A stretch of 64,000 nucleotides of DNA. It comes from Linyphia triangularis. Taxonomy: Eukaryota > Arthropoda > Arachnida > Araneae > Linyphiidae. Below the pieces are notes generated by a model that was not told the origin of the DNA, ran no database searches, and was given only the letters and a program-made list of their open reading frames with translations. Where the stretch lies: positions 34,763,424-34,827,423 of the forward strand of contig OZ021733.1 of assembly GCA_963978545.1 (NCBI GenBank), written 5' to 3'. This document shows, in pieces, positions 56,865 through 64,000 of the stretch (positions are counted from its first letter, which is position 1; every line of letters begins with the position of its first letter). Position numbers and translations under genes: made by a program.

Positions 56865-57545
56865 TCATATAGATTGAGAGGCGACTGCAATTTTTGTACC
56901 CCATCGAACATCATTCTGAATTTTTTATAGAAATTAGAGAAAAGTGAGTAGATTACGAATCCACTGGTCTGCCGTGGCAAAAATGGCCAAAACTGATCAA
57001 AAATCGACTTTTAATAAGTTGAACTAAATCCATTTGCCAAATGCGCCTTAACTTGCCAAATAATGAGCATTTTTTATTTTTTTATTTGGTAACCACCCTC
57101 ACTCTTTAAATTTAAATTAAGAAGGTTGCAGACGATTCGGATGTGTGGCTATGGCATACTTGCATCTTTCACAAATGAGCCAAATTGGCAATAAACATTA
57201 CATCATGGATGACGTAATTAATGTCGTCAATTTGGCTTATTTTTACAAGATTAAAGTATCCTGAGCCAGAGATCAGAAATCGTTTGCGCTCTTTCTCCTC
57301 GAAAATCCAAATGCAGTGGGTTGCCAGACGAAAAAGTTTATTCTCTTTTTGGCACGTTATGACATATTTGGCAATCGGATTTTAGTTCAACTCATTCCAA
57401 GTCGATTTTTGATCAGTTTCGGCCAGTTTTGACACGTCCGACCAGAGGATTCGTAATCTACTCACTTTTCTCCAAATTCTATAAAAAATTCAGAATGATG
57501 TTCGATGGGGTCCAAAAATTGCAGTCGTCTCTCGGACTAATAGAA
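56865..57545. repeat. Inverted-repeat element, about 680 bp
   Basis: Left arm about 56870-57060 and right arm about 57340-57540 are inverted matches. They share GAGGCGACTGCAATTTTTG, CATCATTCTGAATTTTTTAT, AAAAGTGAGTAGATTACGAA and AACTGATCAAAAATCGACTT. No clear TSD was found. Protein-like frames on the arms are mirror artefacts. Confidence 0.8.
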
Positions 57546-58417
57546 TAAATTTTGTTTGTACACATTGAATGAATTAAAAATTTACCTTTTCACATTTTAC
57601 CAGGTTTCAGCTTTTAAGAGGGGTTTGCAAGAACCACCACTATTGATATCAAAATATTGAAATCAATATTGGTACATAATATAAAATTAAAAATTTCTAA
57701 ATTGTTATCCTTAGGCTTGATTAGAAAAATTGTAAGTCTTTAATAACATTGCAACTAAAACTGACAACAAAGTACGTATCTAAAACTAAGAAAAATTTAT
57801 GCTATCAAATAAGTGTTAAATTTTTTTTTAATATCATATGAAAGTAAACACATTTCTGGTAACTTATGTTACCCAAAATTATCCATTTTAAAATCAATGA
57901 AATACTAATTTCAATCATTTTTAATATTGAAGTAATATAGTAATTAAAAAATCTTTAATATAACTGTTGGCAAAAAATAAATTATTTTATACGTTTTTTT
58001 AATCGCACCACCCACTTCCATCAAAATTGAACAAACTCAACCTGAATTCGACCAATAGCCACTGTGTTATCAGAGTTTAAAGTTTTAACGCTATTTGGGG
58101 GGCTCGTACATAAATTGAAATGAGAAAATATCGTCTTATCGGAATAACAACGAGCTTCTAGACTAGGTTTGACTATGACAAACAAGTTGTTGTTTAACGC
58201 CTAAAACATTATAATTTTTGACTAAAAACTGCTTTGAAACAAAACAAAAAAAAGTTACAAATTGTACAACAGATAATAAACAGCAAACAAACTTATAAAC
58301 AATTTTAATTAAGTAATTTTAAATAATAATATAATCAGAAAACAGCGCTTTTTGATTACACAAGCAAAAATAAAAGGTGATAGAAATGATCAAAGTGAAG
58401 AGGATAAATAACCTCTT
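57546..58417. other. AT-rich intergenic stretch
   Basis: No gene or element termini recognised. Confidence 0.45.
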
Positions 58418-58980
58418 TCTTAATTACATATGTTTGAAGCGTTTTCTTTCGACCAAAATACCTAGCCTACACATAACCTTATTCTTAATTACATATGTTT
58501 GAAGAGTTTTATTTCGACTAAAATACCTAAGCGCACACGAAATTCAATTTCATCTTTAACATTTTTCAGCATAACAGGCCTAATACACCTGGCAGCGGAT
58601 AAAATTCGATTCTTCAAATCTAATAGACTCATCGTATCTTTTTCATTGACCTTGCTTTTCAAAAATCACCAAAGAAAGAAATCTAAAGGATTTAGATCTG
58701 GAGACCGAGGAGGCCATTCTACCTGACTTCCATAGCCTATAATGTTGTCTTGAAACCCACCCCACAAGGTAGGAAACTGCCTGGGGGGGGGGGGGTACAC
58801 CATCATGTTGAAACCACATCTTTTTAAGGTCTGCTAACACGACATAATCATCAGGGAAGTCACGAATGCGACCCCTGCACAACACAAGAGTGTGAATTTG
58901 TTCTGCCTCGACATATTTCATTCTTGCTTTAATCGTACGTAATCGAAATATTTTTGTTAGTTTCAGGGAGTATAGCACCT
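58418..58980 (-). pseudogene. Mariner-like transposase C-terminal relic
   Basis: On the complement: VVLADLKKMWFQHDGVPP (second catalytic D), a frameshift at a run of 13 C, then QVEWPPRSPDLNPLDFFLW followed by a stop (third catalytic D), LKSKVNEKDTMSLLDLKNRI and EFRVRLGILVEIKLFKHM. This is the C-terminal half of a mariner-superfamily transposase with D34D-like spacing. The last 70 or so bases are tandemly duplicated (TTAATTACATATGTTTGAAG at 58421 and 58483). Confidence 0.82.
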
Positions 58981-60182
58981 GTTATGTCTTTCAAACGAGT
59001 TCAACATCCTCAATTCACAACAGATTTTGATAGATCGTATTCATGCGTTTGATTTCAGAATAATTTTCTGAACGCAATTGCTTTTTCTCTGTATTTCATT
59101 TTGTGTACATGCCCTTAAAATATGTTAATGACCACGGGTGTAAGTAGTATAAGTCACTAAATTCCGTTTTTCATATCTCCATGAATATTGGTCGTACAAA
59201 TTTCAATTTTTTTTTGTTTGAAATGTTTTTTCATGGACAACATTTTTCTAAATATGAGTTGGGGGAACTGGGGACCATATAAAAATTTACAATCCCTAAT
59301 TTTTATACCAACCCCTTTTCTAACTTAAAAACTATTCAGTAAAAATATTTTAACGGTTTAAAACAATTCTTCAATTGAGACTATGCATCTAGGACCAATG
59401 GTGTCGAAGATAAAGGTCGGCTAGGTTATACGGGGACATGCTGTATACTCCGTGTAGTTATTTAGCCTAATTTTTTTAATTAACAAGGACTCGAAACCGG
59501 TGAATCGGTCCTCGTTTTATAGTTTGTTTTTGCCATATAGGAAGTCAGCCCAGATCAAAAATTGAAGAATTTTATTTAAGTAACATTAATACTTTTACTG
59601 GTGATCAAATATAATATACATATAGGTTTTTCAACCATACATCAGGTGCAATTGTTAAAACTTATTTTTTCCAGAATGAACATTATAAATAGACTAAAAA
59701 TGCAAAGGAGAGCATGAGCTCCCATGAACTGTAATTGTGCTATCTAGTGGCGTCTGAAGATTCCACAGTAAACATTATAACACTTCAAATGGTTTGTGGC
59801 TTATTGTCAAGGATGATTTGATTGTTTAGATAGTATCAATTCAAATTAATTTTTTCATCCATATAAGATAATAAAATATATCAGCCAACGCGGATATTGG
59901 TGTGGAATATGCACGAATCAGGACTTGGAGAGGTGAGTCACTCTTGTGCTGAATCGTATGCATTAGCAAAGCGTCCTGCGTAACAGTTATGGTGTCTGTT
60001 TAAAATTAAGTATTTTCATATATGGTGTATTGCTGGGTTTCATTTTGCACGGAGATGAAAGGCAAACTTAAAAGCATTTCATTTCACGAAGCTCCTTCAA
60101 ATGAACAGTTAATAACAATTGGTTAAAGGCCATTTCAAGGAGGGACTTTATCCCAAATGAAACTTTGTTGACAAATTATTTA
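58981..60182. other. Intergenic stretch
   Basis: AT-rich. No coding region recognised. The segment next to 58980 may include the decayed N-terminal half of the mariner relic. Confidence 0.4.
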
Positions 60183-60196
60183 TAAAAACACTAAGG

Positions 60197-60329
60197 TTGG
60201 TTGGTTGGTTGTATTCAGATTATCTGGCGCCGTCAGCAACACGATGGCTATAATGCGCCGAAAAATTTCGTCATTTTACAAACCAACATACATTTACAAA
60301 CACCCATGCCTAACACGGGACTCGAACCC
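60197..60329 (-). repeat. SINE-A, 5'-truncated, inverted, with 14-bp TSD
   Basis: Flanked by TAAAAACACTAAGG (60183-60196 and 60330-60343). Truncated at the B box, almost the same point as the copy at 36271. Confidence 0.95.
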
Positions 60330-60343
60330 TAAAAACACTAAGG

Positions 60344-62129
60344 AAACTGTAAAATGTATTATTCTAACACACATCCAAAAGAATAACTAAAAAACTTCTT
60401 TTTTTTTGCATAAAAATTGTAAAAAATAATTAAGAAATGCATTGGGGAACATGTATTTGTTAAGTCTGTAAACGCGCCTTCTAGCGGAGACTGGAGATCC
60501 CGCGAAAAACATGGATATGACCCGCTTATAAGTACGGTTTTTAGGGTACTGATCAAGGACGCTTTGGCATGAGCAATGAATGTAAAGCCATTACTCTCAC
60601 TGCCGCAGACTACAAAAATGTTAGAGACAATGAGTTTGCCCATTAAATAAAAAAAATAAAAAAAATTCGATGTACAGTCCATGAAATAACACTTGAAAGG
60701 AAATCGTTAGACCAATCTTATAAGGAGGGAAAAAAATTAGAGGAAAACTAAAATATTTCATCTTAATTCTGCAAACCCCAAGCATAATTTTTAGTACGTT
60801 ATTCAGCACTTCTGTTTCCACTTGATAAATAGCGATAAAATACTTTAAATAAGAGAGCATTTTCGATCTAAATTTGAAATCGACATTTGAGTATATAAGG
60901 TATTCGGTTAAGAAAAGGGACCATTTTGTGCACAATGAAAACAGCGCCCTCTAAAACTTAACACTTGAAGACTAAGGGGTGAAAAGTAACTTAATTGGAT
61001 TAACGGGGCAACCCATATGCAATTTAAAATGTTCGCATTTTTTTAAGGTGAATTCCATGTTTCCCGTATCGTGTTTATACATACAGCTCCACCGAACTTA
61101 TGAATAACAATTGGCCTGACAACCAATTCCAAAGTACTTCTCTTCTCCGCAAGAGGGCTAGAAAACCAAGCAGCATTTTTACTGTGGAAAAATTATTATT
61201 TATTAGATGAAATGATATCGGTTGTTAAATTTATATTTATTTGTTGCTTATTTACTCTTTCATGTTTATACATTAAATAAATTTTCATAGACAACTTAGT
61301 TAATTGTTTATATACATAACCAAATTCACTATTTGTAAATTATATTCCATTAAAACTTTAAAATGTTATTGAATGATTTATTTTAAAGGTATTTATGAAT
61401 TTATGTTTCTTATAGAACAGATTAATATATTAATTCCTTCACTTGTTTAATTAAATAGGAAACTTGGTAAAATTACTTTTTTACTAATTAATACATTTCA
61501 ATATAAGCTAATGACCTCAGTTGTTGAATTTAATTATTTTAATTAACGTCATTGGTTTTTAAAATCTAAATTTGCTATATGAAATTTGTGCTGTTGTTTT
61601 TTATTAGTTGATTGTTTCACTAATAAAATATTAACCTCAAGCTTAGTAAAATTTGTTGTTTGATTAATTAAAACAATTTCTCACATTAAATGACATAGGT
61701 TGCTTAGTTTAAATTTTTTGTTGCACTAATTGTTGAATTTTTTTAATTAATTTAATTGTTTAAATATAATTATAAGCTAAACTTACATAAGTTGATGTTG
61801 CATTTGCAATAGGAAAAAAAAATCAGAGACAATGGTCTATATTTATTTTTTGAATAAAAACTAAATTTTAATAAAAATAAAACTGTGACGAACTTCTTTT
61901 CAGAATAATATAAAGAGATAATATGAAAAGCAATAAATATCAGTCACGTCTGATATTTTAAGGTTTTATGTAGATAAAATGCTTACTGCACGAAAATTTA
62001 ATAACAAAAAAAAAAAATTGTGACCTGTGTAGCATTGTTGTATGCTTTTTACTTTTCATATTTTTGCGTAAGGTCTAACATAAATTGTTCAATTTTGAAT
62101 AGATCGAATTTCTACCATTAGATGACATA
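60344..62129. other. AT-rich intergenic stretch
   Basis: Open frames at 60359-60682 and 60621-60935 (minus) show no family motif. Very AT-rich between 61180 and 61800. Nothing recognised. Confidence 0.45.
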
Positions 62130-62389
62130 CAAGGGCGTAGCCAGAGATTTTTTTTTCAGGAGGGGATCAGAAATTATAACTGAACAAATCATAACAATAT
62201 TTTTTTATTATTAATGCCAAATATATTGTTACATGTATTTTTTCCTACGTATGTTTAGAAATTTAAAAACATTTCAAATAAATTTACCCCTTCAAACAAA
62301 AAAATTCTTTGGTTTTTGCGTTCTAATAGCAAACTGAAAAATTTCGGAAGGGGTGTATCCCCAAATCTCTCCATCTGGCTATGCGCCTG
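62130..62389. mobile_element. Probable 260-bp MITE
   Basis: Left end CAAGGGCGTAGCCAGAGATT and, on the complement of the right end, CAGGCGCATAGCCAGATGGA. These resemble hAT-type ends, but the TSD is not visible, so the boundaries are approximate. Confidence 0.5.
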
Positions 62390-62462
62390 AAAATATGGGT
62401 TGAAAAGTGGTATTAATTTTGTAAAGTCAATTCACTACTATACCAATACATTGCGAATTTAA

Positions 62463-63004
62463 CACTTTAAATCCCAACCCGCCCTATACCGCCTTGTAGA
62501 GAATTTCCCAGCTAACCGCCTTTAGGGCGGTTGCAGGGGTAAACCAGGGGTTAACGTATATTTTCAAGTGAGGGGAACTGCCCTGCCGTAGTTGTTTAAA
62601 GCGTGACGGTCCTCAACAATAGGCTATTGTGGGGCATGTAGAGGGGAGACATGGATTTAAAGTACTCAATGTCAAACTGCCCCACCCTTTGGACATGGAG
62701 TAAGATAGTCAGGGACTTTTCTTTTATGCGAATCTTGTCATGTACTTAGCGGTGGCGTTTGTTTCATTGATAAGACGCCAACTAAATTCTCTGACATATC
62801 AAGCAGATGACCCAACGCACACCCCTATTACAGGTTGTATACATATAGTAATGATCTTTTAATGGTCGACAGTGACCCCCCACAGCAATCCCAGGAGTGG
62901 CAGACAGGAGAACGAGTTGGGCGAGTTCATTTCCAGTTTTTATGAATGGAAAGTCATCGGGGTTTTGTGAAACCCACAACGCTGACTCCATGGGATTTAA
63001 AGGG
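62463..63004. mobile_element. TTAA element, family M3, GC-richer than surroundings
   Basis: TTAA on both sides (62459-62462 and 63005-63008). Ends CACTTTAAATCCCA and TGGGATTTAAAGGG are inverted. The body is markedly less AT-rich than its neighbours. A 77-codon minus frame near its right end shows no known domain. Confidence 0.8.
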
Positions 63005-63127
63005 TTAAATAACAAACTCTCATAAAATGAACTAGTTAAAATAATTGCGTTTCATTTCCATGAAAAAAACTTTAGTTTATCAATTAAAGGAATGAGAATT
63101 AGATTCGTAAATTCAGCTATTTTTTTA

Positions 63128-63275
63128 TTGGTTTGTACTGTGTAGGCTTAACGACTTATTCTTGTATGCAATAATCAGGCCAGGACCTAGAGCTTAACTT
63201 GGATTCCGAACCATAACGATCGTTATACCCAGTATTCGAACCTTGCACGCAGCCAGATGACTACACAATCACCAG
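63128..63275 (-). repeat. SINE-B, inverted, degenerate
   Basis: Complement carries the body (TTCGGAATCCAAGTTAAGC) and a B-box relic (GGTTCGAATACTGG). The head is diverged. Confidence 0.6.
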
Positions 63276-63640
63276 GTAGAGCAGCTCTGTTTGGAAATAG
63301 AAAAAATTATATATTCAATGATGAATTGAAAACAATATATATATCAATTGGTAATCTATATGTATAAAGAAGAGTTTCCATACGTGTGTGTGTGTATTTT
63401 TATAGGAAGCTACAGATTAATTCCCGAAATATTTTCTTATATGATACATTAGACTACATACATTAAACTAATCCCGAACTTCTTTAAAAAAACAATGGGA
63501 AATGACTGGTTCTTTAACAACTTTTCCCATATTTATGTAGATGGGTAAAATTATATCCCTCTTCCTTTTTCATTTCTTAAGAGCTTTGATACTAACTTGA
63601 GTTCTTCCAAACCAATTTGTACCAGTTTTTTTTTTTTTTC
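63276..63640. other. AT-rich non-coding stretch
   Basis: Short (GT)n at 63384-63393. Nothing else recognised. Confidence 0.4.
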
Positions 63641-63644
63641 CAAT

Positions 63645-63870
63645 ATGCATCTTGACTAATCCCGATTAACGGGATTAGAATTTCATTCCGATGTTTTATA
63701 AGTAAGGAAAGGAAATCGGGGGTGCGAGATAAAGGAGTGTGAGTGTGATCATAAATTGAGATCTACTGGACTAATTTAAAGAAATTTTTTTTCCCAATAG
63801 GTTTCTTCACTAATCCCGATTATCGGGATCCGATGTTTTATTGATAAGGTAGTGAAATTAAGGATAGGAA
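63645..63870. repeat. Pair of palindrome-bearing repeats
   Basis: Two units about 155 bp apart share CACTAATCCCGATTA or a close variant, each forming a palindrome with the following CGGGATTA or CGGGATCC. Both continue CCGATGTTTTAT and AAGGAAA/AAGGTAG. Confidence 0.6.
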
Positions 63871-64000
63871 GTTCAGGAGTCATGGTCTTAACTTGCATAT
63901 TTATTAGAGCGTATTGAAAAAAACTTTTTTAGAAATTCAAAATTTATAGTTGTTAAAAAGTTGCCACTATGGACACATATTTACCAAAATTTTTTTTTAG

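Overview
The window is AT-rich, intron-bearing animal DNA, very dense in transposable elements. Two host genes are recognisable, both on the + strand: a glycine N-methyltransferase (GNMT) gene and a zona-pellucida (ZP) domain membrane protein. The ZP protein resembles arthropod cuticle/apical-matrix ZP proteins. Together with MADF-carrying PIF/Harbinger, Tc1/mariner, P-like and hAT elements, this suggests an arthropod, possibly an arachnid. That placement is inference; nothing here fixes the species.

Layout. 1-4.9 kb: repeats and one 1.5-kb transposon with terminal inverted repeats (TIRs) and 9-bp target duplications (TSDs). 5-23 kb: the GNMT locus. Exons matching the middle and C-terminal part of GNMT lie at 15477-15604, 18566-18811, 20122-20285 and 22481-22652. 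The block holding the second and third of these is duplicated upstream (5.0-9.9 kb), where both exons are decayed and the copy ends in a 256-bp (TA)n tract. The better copy of the second exon has an 8-bp deletion, so the window holds no fully intact copy of that exon. The N-terminal GNMT exons were not found. 23.6-34.5 kb: a tandem duplication, a TA-flanked inverted-repeat element, a PIF/Harbinger element (28.1-30.5 kb) and a second copy of a segment also present at 12.6-13.3 kb. 35-49.3 kb: the ZP gene, three coding exons predicting 578 residues. Its first intron (about 10.4 kb) is a nest of elements: a Tc1 relic with two SINEs in it, a Tc1 element with IR/DR ends, and a 5.7-kb hAT-like element that itself contains a 2.4-kb P-like element carrying THAP-domain exons. 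49-64 kb: SINEs, MITEs, a P-element-type transposase C-terminus, a fold-back Tc1 element, a mariner relic and TTAA-flanked MITEs.

Two tRNA-derived SINE families are scattered through the window. SINE-A has about 20 copies, many with perfect 9-14 bp TSDs. SINE-B has about 9 copies. Both end in the same ACCA-type 3' simple repeat. Apart from the two host genes, every protein-like stretch I recognise belongs to a mobile element and nearly all are disrupted. The most unusual items are the hAT-like element with its cysteine-rich transposase, the nested P/THAP element, the duplicated and broken GNMT exons, and a SINE-insert-SINE composite inside a single TSD.
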